Source: Perca fluviatilis (Eukaryota > Chordata > Actinopteri > Perciformes > Percidae). Taken from it: a DNA stretch of 64,000 nucleotides. The translations under genes and the position numbers were made by a program. The DNA lies in the NCBI RefSeq assembly GCF_010015445.1, contig NC_053128.1, positions 7,802,340-7,866,339 on the forward strand, in the 5' to 3' direction. Shown in pieces: positions 1 through 24,524 of this stretch (positions are counted from its first letter, which is position 1; each line of letters starts with the position of its first letter). Under the pieces are notes generated by a model, which was not told where the DNA came from, did no database searches, and saw only the letters and a program-made list of their open reading frames with translations.

Positions 1-104
1 GTTTAGCAAGTGGTCCGTTTTAAGCATTGCGCTGCACCAGACGACAGGTCGTTGTAGAGCGGCTTTTTATTTTATTTTCTTTTTTAAATCGTGCAGGTGC
101 AAAA

Positions 105-145
105 GTAGTCTCGCATTGCCAGACCTATCTCCACAGCACAAGTGC
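105..145 (+). repeat. 5' end fragment of the TAGTCT transposon family
   Basis: Only the first ~40 bases of the family seen complete at 3528, 30173, 37492, 46532 and 54263 are present, starting TAGTCTCGCATTGCCAGACC. It sits in an rgs7bp intron. Confidence 0.6.
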
Positions 146-206
146 TGAGAATCCTTTTTTTTGTATTGCCTTCCATTGGAAGATTCTGTATTTGTTGTGG
201 TTTTAA

Positions 207-13895
<13,689 letters not shown>

Positions 13896-14210
13896 GCACC
13901 TGAAGGCAGCACTACACTCAACACACATTTTTTTTTTTTTTCTTCTTTTTTGTTATGTATATAAGAGAGTCATTAATCACCCCTATTATCTGAAATTGTA
14001 ATCTTGTAGTACTTGTTATCTAATTCTATGGCATTTGTCTTTTTCATGTTGATGTTAACTTTTTTTTGCTGGTTGGTCATTTTGGTTCTTCTGCGACGGA
14101 CTCACCTCGTTTAGGTTTGTTTAGGGGCGTGCAATTTCGTGCTTGGATCAAAGTTGGGCTTGGTTATTTATTTTTAAGACCTCTTCCATGTAGATGGTAC
14201 AGTACGTGCT

Positions 14211-15028
14211 AGGGCTGGGTATCGCTAGTGATTTCGCGAATCGTTTTGATTCCGATTTCACAAGGTCCCGATTCGATAACATGTCTGTTTCGATTCAATG
14301 TCAATTAGGTCAGGGGAAATTTCGGTGACATCGCCAATTTTGCTCGGATGTAAAAGAGATTCTCAGAGATCTCCTGCTGTACATTGTACAAGCAGACAAG
14401 AAGCAACCCTGTTATAGTTGTTGTCTAAGTGCACCAGGTTAATGTTTACATTAAGAATTGACCCCCAAAAAGTTAGTTTAAAGACCTTATATTATGCTCA
14501 TTTTCAGGTTCATAATTGTAATTAGAGGTATCACCAGAATAGGTTTACATGGTTTCATTTTCAAAAAACACCATATTACATGTATGACATAACATGTTGG
14601 AAGCCGGTTCTGATCCACAACACAGGCAGAACAACCCGAACCAGCTTCGCAAGACGTTTCAAAGTGGTAAGTTATTTAAATGTTAACAAATGAGGCTTTC
14701 ATACGTAACTTTTTAATTCTGCACTGTCTGCTGGACATGGCGATACAACTATCTGAACTCTTCGGGCCTCTGCTCTATCTAGCTTGGTTTGAGGGCGTGC
14801 CACACTAGCAGCTAGGGGGTGGTTGGGGGGGAAGTGCACAATCACATAAGGTTTGTATCATGTGGACGCACCAACAGTGTTGTTGTCATTACTCAGAATT
14901 CCTCATGGGGGCGACAGAAACTAAGCACTATAGCTTTAATACAATTAAATTATTTCATTTTTATTAACTGAAATCTCGAACAAAGATGGATTTTAATTTG
15001 AGAATGGATTATTTTTACCCAGCTCTAT
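14211..15028. mobile_element. hAT-like element (TAGGGCTGGGTA ends) with a nested TTAA element
   Basis: The left end TAGGGCTGGGTATCG is answered by the right end TTACCCAGCTCTA. The flanking octamers GTACGTGC and TTACATAC agree at five of eight positions, compatible with an old 8-bp duplication. It is interrupted at 14482-14935 by another element. Confidence 0.5.
14482..14935. mobile_element. TTAA-flanked repeat nested in the hAT-like element
   Basis: Flanked by TTAA on both sides. It starts AGACCTTATATTATGCTCAT, a motif shared with the repeats at 26480-26960 and 53653. The inverted repeat is weak, so the exact ends are less sure. Confidence 0.5.
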
Positions 15029-15326
15029 TACATACACAATGCCCAGTGGAAAGTGTTGCATTAGCCGTCAGTACTGGATCAAATGAAGGATCAATATATT
15101 GCGGGTGAACAGGTACAGTACCATAAGGGTTCTGCTGGGGGGAACCATAAAGACACAGGCACCGGTCGGTCGAGGTTTCAGTCTTAGGCCCATGCAGAAC
15201 TCCTATTTCTTTTTCCTCATTCTTTTTTTAGGTGGGTCATCTTTGCGTTTTCTATCTCTTTTTATTCTTACATAAGCAGCCATCCCTCCTTATCTTTACG
15301 TTTTGTGCCATTTTATATAATGAAAG

Positions 15327-15332
15327 AATAAA
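15327..15332 (+). terminator. Possible rgs7bp polyadenylation signal AATAAA
   Basis: An AATAAA lies 1.4 kb beyond the rgs7bp stop. The long 3' UTR this implies is interrupted by transposons, so the assignment is weak. Confidence 0.2.
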
Positions 15333-15854
15333 AATGTAGATATTCAGGCTATGCACTGGGATTTTCCCTTTCCAGCTGTCTCACTGTGCTTGTGTCACGC
15401 CTCCATGTTTTGTCGTGTCGCGATGTGAGATGTTTAAGCCCCATCAACCTCCCGATGTATTCCATCTGAACGTGGTTTAGTAGAGGCTCTTTGCCAGGTG
15501 AGTCTCTACTTGCCTGCGTGGTCTGACACACTGTGAACCGAGCAATTCATCCACAGCGTTATGATAACTGATGATAACCTAATTGGCTACTATAATTATG
15601 ACGTCTCGTTTTTCTATAGAAAAAAACAGATTTAAGAATGTATTCCACAGTGCGTGTGCAAAAAAAAAAGTTGCACCAGATACGTAATAAGCTGCTGCAA
15701 AGCCTTTCTGCTCTCTCCCAGATAACAGTGATGATGCATTCATGATGTTGGTCAGTAAGTCTTTACTTTAATACTGTGGCATAGACTGGGATATTCATCC
15801 ACTACTGGCCTGGTAACTTTAAAATGTTGTCTAGAGAGGAGGATTTCTTTAGAT

Positions 15855-16419
15855 CACGTGTCAAACTCAAGGCCCAAGGGCCAAATCCGGCCCCTCGCAG
15901 GTTTTGATCTGGCCCACATTTCAATTTAAATTCACAAAAATTTCAGGCCCACCTACTTTTTGTCCTTTTTCCAAAGTTTTTGGTGCTTTTTTTTTTTTCT
16001 TCTTTTTTTATGCTTTTTTTTTCGACATTTTTGACGCCTTTTCTGGCGGTTTATGCACTTTTTTCAATGCATTAGGCACTTTGTTTTAACGTTTTTGACG
16101 CTTTACTCAATGTTTTGCCACTTTTTTGGTGCCTTTTATGATGTTTTTGTCACTTTTTCAGACAATTTTGATGCTTTTTTTCCAACTTTTTCGGCGCTTT
16201 ATTCAATGTATTTGTCGCTGGCTGAGGAACTTTTTTGACAAACTTTTTTGGGGCTTTATGAGGGCCCAAGATGTAAGTGAGAAGACAGTATATGAGACAT
16301 GCAATAATAAATTGCTTAAATAAAAGCATGTCGATAAACTCTACGTGTCCCTGGATGGCCCTTGATGTGATCCTCATTTTCCAGTGTGGCCCTCTGGGAA
16401 ACTGAGTTTGACACCCCTG
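15855..16419. mobile_element. hAT-type MITE with perfect 8-bp target duplication
   Basis: Ends CACGTGTCAAACTCAAGGCC and AACTGAGTTTGACACCCCTG are inverted copies. CTTTAGAT occurs exactly on both sides (15847-15854 and 16420-16427), diagnostic of an 8-bp duplication. The interior is a run of imperfect CTTTTTTC...TTTTTGACG units about 20-35 bases long. Confidence 0.85.
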
Positions 16420-16710
16420 CTTTAGATAATTTAGTTAACCCTGTGAACATTTCCTATTGACCAACACTTTAGTCCACAGTAAGGCTCCTCGGCTAGATAT
16501 GGTATATAGAATCAAAGATTTTGAGGATAAAGTTGTAAAATCAATGTAATGTAAGAGAAAAAAAAAGGTCAAACTTTAACAAAAGAAAATCATAACCTTC
16601 TGGGAATAAAGTTATGAGACGTTTCTTTTCTTGCTTCAAAGTGAGGGTGTGTAATCTGCCCAATCTTATCATAACATGAGATTTTGTTCTCGAAATGTAA
16701 CAATCTTTAT

Positions 16711-17382
16711 CCGTGACTTTCTTATCCGAATATCAAGACTTTGTCTTGTAAATTGCAACTTGTAATATTATGGTTGCTCTTATACTCGTCGTGAAGAATA
16801 GCTGCGTCATCAGTATGTTCATTCAGTCCAATGCTTTAATATTTTGGGGTGTAATGATCATTGCAGCCTCTAGGGTAAAACTAGCAGGGCATTAAAGGGT
16901 AACTCTTTTTTTTTTTTAAACTAGACCCTATTTTTGAAATTGCTCCAGCATTAAAGGAGAATTCTGGTCCATTTCAACACGTAGAAAAATGAAAACAATC
17001 GCTGTTTTAAACATGCTTTTAGCCTCTTAACACGTGAAGAAAGAAAAGTCCGTGACTTTCTTATCCGAATATCAAGACTTTGTCTTGTAAATTGCAACTT
17101 GTATGGTTGCTCTAATACTCGTCGTGAAGAATAGCTGCGTCATCAGTATGTTCATTCAGTCCAATGCTTTAATATTTTGGGGTGTAATGATCATTGCAGC
17201 CTCTAGGGTAAAACTAGCAGGGCATTAAAGGGTAACTCTTTTTTTTTTTTAAACTAGACCCTATTTTTGAAATTGCTCCAGCATTAAAGGAGAATTCTGG
17301 TCCATTTCAACACGTAGAAAAATGAAAACAATCGCTGTTTTAAACATGCTTTTAGCCTCTTAACACGTGAAGAAAGAAATGC
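16711..17382 (+). repeat. Recent tandem duplication, ~335 bp unit, two copies
   Basis: Copy one is 16711-17049 and copy two 17050-17382. They are almost identical, the main difference being six bases (a TATTA-type gap) missing from the second. The very low divergence marks it as one of the youngest events in the window. It could also be an assembly artefact. Confidence 0.85.
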
Positions 17383-17388
17383 ATGAAA

Positions 17389-17555
17389 GTTGTGCTAATT
17401 CAGCTCTGTTTAATTCCGGTGTTGAGACTGCAAGACAAGTGCTTCGGGACCATTTACACCGAAAAGAGATACAAAAATATTTAAAAAAATAGGCATATGC
17501 TTATTTCAACATTCAACACCGGAACTAAACAGAGCTGAATTAGCACAATTTTCTT
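17389..17555. repeat. Foldback inverted repeat, ~40-bp arms
   Basis: The arm at 17389-17430 (GTGCTAATTCAGCTCTGTTT...CCGGTGTTGA) is mirrored at 17506-17550 (CAACACCGGAACTAAACAGA...), with a ~75-base loop. It is probably the core of a larger palindromic element whose outer arms (CTTTTAGCCTCTTAA and TTAAGAGGCTAAAAG) lie near 17350 and 18115. Confidence 0.7.
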
Positions 17556-17558
17556 ACA

Positions 17559-18002
17559 GAGATGGTCCGATACACTTTTTGCTTCCCGATACGGATTCCG
17601 ATACCTGAACTTGCGTATCGGCCGATACCAAGTACCAATCCGATACCAGTGTGTCATATATTTTACTATGTTTTTATGCAACTATATACTACTGTCCCTG
17701 TATGGATGTGATATGATTTCTCTCTTTGTTGTCGGTCTGGCTAAGGTTAAACTCTTTGTGAAACATGAACAAATACAAATTATTCTCCAGTTTAACAGTC
17801 AGTTATAACGGAAAAAGAACATAAATAAACTACTTTAACGTAGTTTTTATTTAGGGCTTTATTACGTGGTATCGGATCGGTGCATAAACTCCAGTACTTC
17901 CCAATACCGATACCAGCATTTTAGGCAGTATCGGAGGCGATGCCGATAATGGTATCGATATCGGTATCGATACCATTATCGGTATCGCCTCCGAACATCC
18001 CT
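17559..18002. mobile_element. hAT-like element with GATACC-rich ends and a 65-bp palindrome
   Basis: Left end AGAGATGGTCCGATAC, right end CCTCCGAACATCCCTA. CCGATACC-type repeats fill both ends. Bases ~17935-17997 form a near-perfect palindrome centred on GGTATCGATATCGGTATCGA. It is inserted inside the foldback element. Confidence 0.6.
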
Positions 18003-18739
18003 ACTTTCATGCATTTCTTTCACATCTACTGCAGTCAGAATCACTGCGTTCACTCGGAAGGAATCACTTGACATGTATAATGGGTAGGCACTTGTAATGA
18101 CATTTCGAACATGTTAAGAGGCTAAAAGCACGTTTTAAAACTTGCCCCGTTTCAGCCTCCTGGGTGCTAACGCTAGCAGGAGGATAACACGGTGTAGGCA
18201 GCACCGATTGTTTTCGTTTGACAGAACTCCAAATTTACAAACAACAGAGCTACGTGTTGAAATCGACGCGAGACCGCTGCAGTCAACGATCTACAATGCA
18301 ACGTTAACGGGCAATTGCGCGCCTTTAATTTCCGTTTACTGAAAGTGCTTGATTTACCACCAACGTGCTCCGATTATTATTCTGAGTGTCTGACAGCATT
18401 GTGGAAAGGATCTGTGCAGAGATAGACCTTTTTGTTAAAGAGTGAGATCCTTTTGTGTTTATCTTGAAACAGCCCCGAAATCGCTATCGCCAAACTCGCC
18501 AGACTCCATTTACATTAACAGTCATTTTATCATTGTGAAAAAAAAAACTTAATTCATTCATTCATTTGAAGATGACAGAAACAAAAGAAAACATTCAAAA
18601 GCCATCTTGGTTTGTCTTCCCTCTGTTCCAAAAATCACCACTCTGGTTTGGTGGAAATAAACCCTTCATTCACACATTTACATGTGGAAATATGCTGGCT
18701 CTATACACGCTAAAAGTATTGTTTATTTAAATGGAGTAG

Positions 18740-19262
18740 GGCTGGGCAATATTAACCTGACTCCGCCAGATGGATCGCTTCACATTTGCTCGGCATATCC
18801 ATCTGGGAACTTTCCGTTGGAGAACTTTTGGGAAGGGGCGAAAATCCTGGTTAGCTGATTGGATAAACCATCTGTCTATCACCACCTATAGTTGGTGATA
18901 GACGGGCCAAATCAACCAATCAGATCAAAACTCTTGCTGAAACGGGAGAAGAGCAAAAACATCTTTTCCTCCGAGAATAGCCTCTTTACTCTTCTTTCAA
19001 CGAAGGAATACTTTCTAATTCGGATAAAACTTGCACGATAGCTACGCTCCTCTCATCCGTGGAAGCCGCCACGTTGGTTAGACTGAACGGTCGCTTCCTC
19101 GTTGCGTCGCGCCTAAACCCGCCTCAAAACCAACGCTGATCGGTCGGTCGTTTGGCGAACGGCTCCAAGTTTTCTCTATCTCAAGATGCCAGACTGATCT
19201 GCGAGTGGAAAACTGGAGCTCGCCAGATCAGGACGGTCTCAAGAGGCTAGGGCGATATGGCC
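18740..19262. mobile_element. Nested DNA transposons upstream of C6
   Basis: An AGGGCTGGGCAATATT end at 18740 and an AGGGCGATATGGCCTAAAAA continuation at 19250 look like one hAT-like element split by an insertion. The insert carries its own inverted ends (GACTCCGCCAGATGGATC...CTCGCCAGATCAGGACGGTC). The boundaries are approximate. Confidence 0.4.
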
Positions 19263-19684
19263 TAAAAAAAAAAAATCTGATTTAAGATTTAAATGGATTT
19301 TTTTTTTTTTTTTCACCTACTTAAAATCAATCTGCAGGTGACAAAGAAGACACATGGGAAGACACGTAAAGGAAATTTAACATGTGACCATGTATCTATG
19401 CATTACTCAAGTGATGATACATGTAGAATGTGACTGCCCAATTCCCTTCTCCAGACAAATGCAGGTACAAGACAGGATGATTAACAAGTCCATATGTTCC
19501 ACATTAACTCCCCATTCTCCTCTCACATACATGAACTCAGCGCTCCACACATGAGCTCTTCTCTTGGCAGTGGCAGTCTCATACTCAGGCAGGCAGTTAC
19601 AAAGCAATCCACACTAACCTTTCTATAAGCATGTTTATAGTAATATCAGTAACATAACTTTAAGCATGATTACATTTATAGCAA

Positions 19685-19848
19685 AAATATAGTTTCAGCT
19701 GTTTTTGGGTTAATAAACTTCTAAAGCAGTGATATAGTTACATCTGTTTTGGGGTTAATACATTTCTAAAGCAGTGATATAGTTTTAGCTGTTTTGGGGT
19801 TAATACATTTTCAAAGCAGTGATATAATTTTAGCTGTTTTGGGGTTTT
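19685..19848 (+). repeat. 45-bp tandem repeat, about 3.6 units
   Basis: GCAGTGATAT recurs at 19726, 19771 and 19816, an exact 45-base period. The shared unit is TAGTTTTAGCTGTTTTGGGG followed by TTAATACATTTCTAAA. Confidence 0.85.
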
Positions 19849-20595
19849 CAACCGAACCTCCATTCAACACCGTCCTAATTATGCTTTTAAACGAAAGTTT
19901 GACTCAACATTCACAAAAAGACCCAAGGTTGCATTTTGGCGAGAGTTACGCTTTAACAAAAAAGGTCTATCTCTGTATGGATTCTTTCCATAATGTTGTC
20001 AGACACTCAGAATAATAATCTGTCAGTGGCAAAAACAGCACTTTTAGTGGATGAAATTGATTATGCACATTTGCCCTGTAGGATTACATTGCATCCCGCT
20101 TAATACTGGAACAATTTCAAAGATTTTTGTTCACATTACTCTTAGACACCAGTGCGTGGGAAAATAGGCCTGCCGGAAATCACCCTTTAAGTCGTGTTGT
20201 ACTGTATACGAATGTGCAGCATGTCATCAGCAGCCTTCCCTGATTTTTTACTTTCAGCTTCAGTTTTCCATCACAAGGGCTTCGTAGATGTCCCTCACTC
20301 CAAACAGCAGAACTAAAAAAGCCACACAAAAAACAAATTGAAATCTGCTCATTCATTTGACGCACTCCACTAGAGCCATTTGCCCATTCGGTGTAAGTGT
20401 AATTTTGTAATTTGTAAATTTGTGACTTTTTTTTAAAATGTATTTCTTTACTGTAATCTAACGTGGCGTTGTCTAAATTGCTAAATTCTTTCTTTTGGCA
20501 TGTTAAACAGCTCAACAGCTTAAGACATTTTATAATGTGAATAAAGTTTTATATACAAGTAAGATTCTATTATGTTTGTATTGTCTTTACCTTAA

Positions 20596-20899
20596 AGGGA
20601 TAGTTCAACATTTTTGAAATAGAGTTATTTGCTCTCTTTGCGAGTTTCCAAGTGAGACGAGAGGCTCAGTACTGATCTAATGTCTATGAGTGAAGTATAG
20701 AGCTGTAGTCAGATTATGGTTAGCCTAGCTTAGCATAAATAGTGGAAGCAGAGGGAAACAGCTGGCCTGGGTTTTTCCAAAGTGAAAATGTGCCCACCTA
20801 CACATCTTAATACACAGACATGAGCCTGATATCAATCTCCTCATCCAACTCTTGGAAAGAAAACCAATAAGGGTACTCTCGAGATGGTGAACTATTCCT
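20596..20899. mobile_element. TTAA-flanked MITE, 304 bp
   Basis: TTAA|AGGGATAGTTCAACATTTTT and GGTGAACTATTCCT|TTAA. It has a short terminal inverted repeat, a TTAA duplication and a non-coding interior. Confidence 0.8.
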
Positions 20900-21529
20900 T
20901 TAAGTAATCATACAAGAGCAGCACACAAAAATAAATGATTTACTTGGAAATTAAATGCTAATATCTAATGTTTTTGACAATCGTGCTACTGAATCCAGTT
21001 TTGTCCAGTTTTCATCCAGTTGTGCATCCTCTGATTGCAAAAATTCACATTCAGTTTTTCGATGTCTTCAACCAACTAGAGATGTTCCGCTTTCTTCATT
21101 TTCTTCAAAATATATGAATATTTGACAGCATCTGCCCCATTCTGCACCATTTCATCTGTCAAATTACTAAATGAATGCACAAATTGGCTATGTCCTGTCT
21201 CTATATCTTTTGTAACACTTTGCATACATTTTTCCTCTTCTCATCCCAAAAGTCTTGGAAAAATTAAGCTCTAACACCAAAACCCAATCACAATATTTCA
21301 TTCAATAACTACTATATGTCAAAATGTTTTAATCATACACTATAACCTATAGATGGATGGATGGATAGATGGATGATAGATAGATCAAGAAGATAATTTA
21401 GAAAGTATAAGTAAATGATTAACAAACTAGATTTACATTTATCCATATACATTAATAATTTAGACATATACTAATGGTAAGTGAGTGTGTTATGTTTTAG
21501 AAATACTTATTAATACAGCAATTCGGGTA

Positions 21530-21780
21530 GAAGAAGAAGACATACTTTATTAATACCCCAAGGGAATTGTTACACATTACACACAGGCCTGAAATACACA
21601 CACACGGCCAGGACCTGTACACGAACTAATGGAGAGATGTCAGAGTGAGGGGGCTGCCCACGGACAGGCGCCCCCGAGCAGTTGGGGCTTCGGTGCCTTG
21701 CTCAAGTCCACGCTCTGTACTTGGTCCAAACCGGGACTTGAATCAGCGACCTTCCGGTTCCCAGGCCAAGTCCTTATGGA
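21530..21780 (-). mobile_element. LINE 3'-end/SINE-like repeat, minus orientation
   Basis: Begins AGACATACTTTATTAATACC followed by CCAAGGGAATTG, the reverse of the AATTCCCTTGGGG...AATAAAGTATGTC tails of fish retroelements. The rest (CCGAGCAGTTGGGGCTTCGG...) is a common fish repeat body. Confidence 0.5.
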
Positions 21781-22428
21781 TGAAGCATTTACTAGCGATT
21801 ACCTAAGTATTTGTATGTGACCTCATCTAAAGTGAGAACTATACTATGTATGTCTCTCCAAGCGTTTACAAATGAGACTGTGAGGCTCACAGAAGTCTCA
21901 GTTGTCTTCTAAACAGAAAAAGGGAAATATATATACAACACAAAGTGATATAGAACGTGTTGCAGAATGCAAAGAATGTACTCTAGAGAACAAACATACC
22001 TCTCAGCCATTCATTCATTAATAAGAAAACATGTCCAAAGCACAGATTGTGCTTCAGAAGAACATGGCTGGATACAAACATTTGTAACTCTACAACTGGA
22101 ATGTTGATATTAAATTAAAGTAAACCTGTGCAATCTCATATAAAAAAACATTGAGAGTACCAGTGCAGATAGATAGATAGATAGATATTTGTACTTTATT
22201 GGTCTCAAATTGGGAAATGATTCTTAAGTGCCAGATTGTGCAAATACTTGGAGAGCTAAAGAGAATGTGGAAAGAAAATAAGTGTTCTCCCCCCACCCCC
22301 CCGTCAGTCTCTAACTGTCAAGTCTCAAACACAAAACATCTGGTTTACATCTCTGTAGCCGGGAAACTCCAGAGCTCTTTACTTCCCGTAACAAGGTGGG
22401 ACAAAAGAGTTGTGTAAGAAGTGCTGCT

Positions 22429-22675
22429 ATCCCTTGTGTTGTCCTTCGGGTCACTGGGACCCGAAGGACAACACAAGGATTATGTACTTCCGTTTACTTT
22501 GTTGAGAATTGCTTTCTAAACCCTGTTTCTTGTAAAGTAAGTAAGTAAAGTTTATTTCTAGAACACATTTAAACACAGTTAAAGCTGACCAAAATGCTGT
22601 ACAAACGAGCACTAAGATGCTGTATTAACCCTTGTTTTGTCCTTTGGGTCACCGGGACCCAAAGGACAACACTAT
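22429..22675. repeat. Pair of hairpin repeats with CCTTGTGTTGTCCTTCGGGT arms
   Basis: Bases 22434-22482 are a near-perfect hairpin (CTTGTGTTGTCCTTCGGGTC, then its reverse complement). A second at 22629-22671 has the same design with TTTGGGTC. The two look like solo ends of one foldback DNA element family. Confidence 0.65.
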
Positions 22676-22979
22676 CTTCTGATTATTTATTTTTTCAGAT
22701 TACTACAAAAAGTAGTTGTTTTCGCACACCGATTGAGCAATGTAAGTACAAAAAAAAACTACTGGATTCCCATGAGAAAACCCAGAGGGAGGTTTTACAT
22801 TGCGGCTACATAGCTCCAGTCAGACTCGGCTCTGCCTGCAGTGCAGAGTCAACTCAGCGAGAGGACTCTTAACTGCACAAATACACAGAAGCTAGAACTG
22901 TACGCATTCCTATCTGCTGAAGAGGACGTCAGTACATGTGGTGAGTCAGATTTAGCTTTTTTATGCATGTTTAGATCAG

Positions 22980-23580
22980 AATAGATTCAACTCTATTGTC
23001 ATTGTGCAGTGTACAAATATAAAGACAGCGAAATGCAGTTTGGGTCCAACCAGAAGTGCAAAAAAAAAGCGATATACAAAGTATAGACAGGTGGTGCATA
23101 GGCAGGACAAGAAATATATTGCAGTGTTATAAGAGCAGAATAGATATGGCTATGTAATATGATCAATGTATGAACAACATGTACAGATATGTGCAATGTA
23201 GTAGCAGTGACATTATACTAGTAGTAAGAATAGTATAGATATATGCAGTGTATTAACAGAATATATAATAAGAAAAATAGAATAAATATGGATGTACTGA
23301 ATGAACCATATAGACAGATATGTAAAGCTATGTGCAGTGTGGTAACACTGCTTTTTCATGCATGTTGACTGAACTTTAGAAAAGAAAATGTGGCAGACAT
23401 AAAAACAGCATTAACATAAAATGTAATCGATTGCACCGTGACCCTTCGTTGTACTATTTCATTTATTTATTCTTTTTTTTTTTTCTTAAATGCCTTTTTA
23501 TGCGTTATGTAAAACACTGAATTATTCCATTAATGAAATGTGCTAAAACTAGAACTTACCTTGCCTTGCCTAAAATGCAG
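22980..23580. repeat. LINE-derived repeat fragments
   Basis: CAACTCTATTGTCATTGTGC near 22988 and GAAATGTGCTAAAACTAGAA with CTTACCTTGCCTTGCCT near 23540 are typical 3' ends of fish LINEs. They are fragmentary, with no coding content. Confidence 0.4.
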
Positions 23581-24069
23581 TCAGATATATGTTTAGTATT
23601 TATGTAAAACATGTAGTATTGCATACAAAACTTTGGAAACTGAGTTTAATGAATCATTTAAATATGTTTAAAAAGAAAAAGAAAAAACATTTTAAGGGGT
23701 GTAGCAAATACTGAAGGTGCTGCAGTATTCTGTACTGCCCTTCATAGAGTATAGTATTTGAGTGTAGGGTTTCAATTAATGAATGTCCTGAGTATAATCC
23801 CTGTGTTCACATGTTGAGTTTGTTAGGATGTTAAAATGTAATCAATGTAATCATTTTATTTTCTGTGAGCATCAAAAAAACAATCCAAGGGCATTTAACC
23901 TTTTTTTTTTTTTTAAAGACTGGTGCCTTGGATTTTGTCTTGATGCTCACTGGATAATGATGTCAGCAATGTTTGTATTACTTGCAGCCAAATATCTCTA
24001 GGTTTCAATTGTGGGAGAAAGTAGATTTTTTTTTTAAGTTTTAAGATTATTTTTTTCAAATCCTAACCC

Positions 24070-24227
24070 TTTATTTGATAAAGTTAAGACAGGAAAGGGG
24101 GGGGACAGAGGGCGGATGACATGCAGCAAAGGGCCGCGGGTCGGACTCAAACCCGGGCCACTGTGGTAAGGACTGAGCCTTAGTATATGGGGCGCACGCT
24201 CAACCAGGTGAGCTACCCGGACGCCCC
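24070..24227 (-). mobile_element. tRNA-derived SINE just upstream of C6
   Basis: On the minus strand: GGGGCGTCCGGGTAGCTCAC (A box), CCCGGGTTTGAGTCCGACCC (B box), then CTTTGCTGCATGTCATCCGC. Its tRNA-like end lies 151 bases upstream of the C6 start codon, so it is part of the 5' flank or 5' UTR intron. Confidence 0.85.
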
Positions 24228-24378
24228 GAGACTAGGATACTTCATATAAAAAAGAAAGTTTAGTTCAGAGTAGGTTAAGGGTCAGAATGTATTTAACTTA
24301 CTGGATAAAAGAAGTCAGTCGTTGATTCTGGCCATCAAATTCCTTTCAGAGGAGGTGAAAGCAGTTTGAAGTTCTCTG

Positions 24379-24524
24379 ATGGCTCCTTCCAGCTGGTTGG
24401 TCCTGCTGCTACAGCTGCTCAGCTGGATATCAGCTGGCCAGGCCTGTTTCTGTGACCGCTACCCCTGGGGATCCTGGTCCGCCTGCTCCCAGACCTGCAA
24501 CCACGGGACACAGCACAGGCAGAG
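24379..24524 (+). CDS. c6: C6 coding exon 1 (signal peptide, start of TSP1-1)
   Basis: ATG at 24379 opens a hydrophobic leader (LVLLLQLLSWISAGQA) cleaved before CFCDRYPWGSW. Donor CAG AG|GTGAGA; the first minisatellite unit starts at this donor. An acceptor-like TTCCTTTCAG at 24339-24348 suggests a separate upstream 5' UTR exon. Confidence 0.95.

Noticed and set aside
15904..16323. Phenylalanine-rich frames (FFFFFYAFFFDIFDAFSGG type)
   Set aside because: Translation of the T-rich imperfect repeats inside the hAT MITE.
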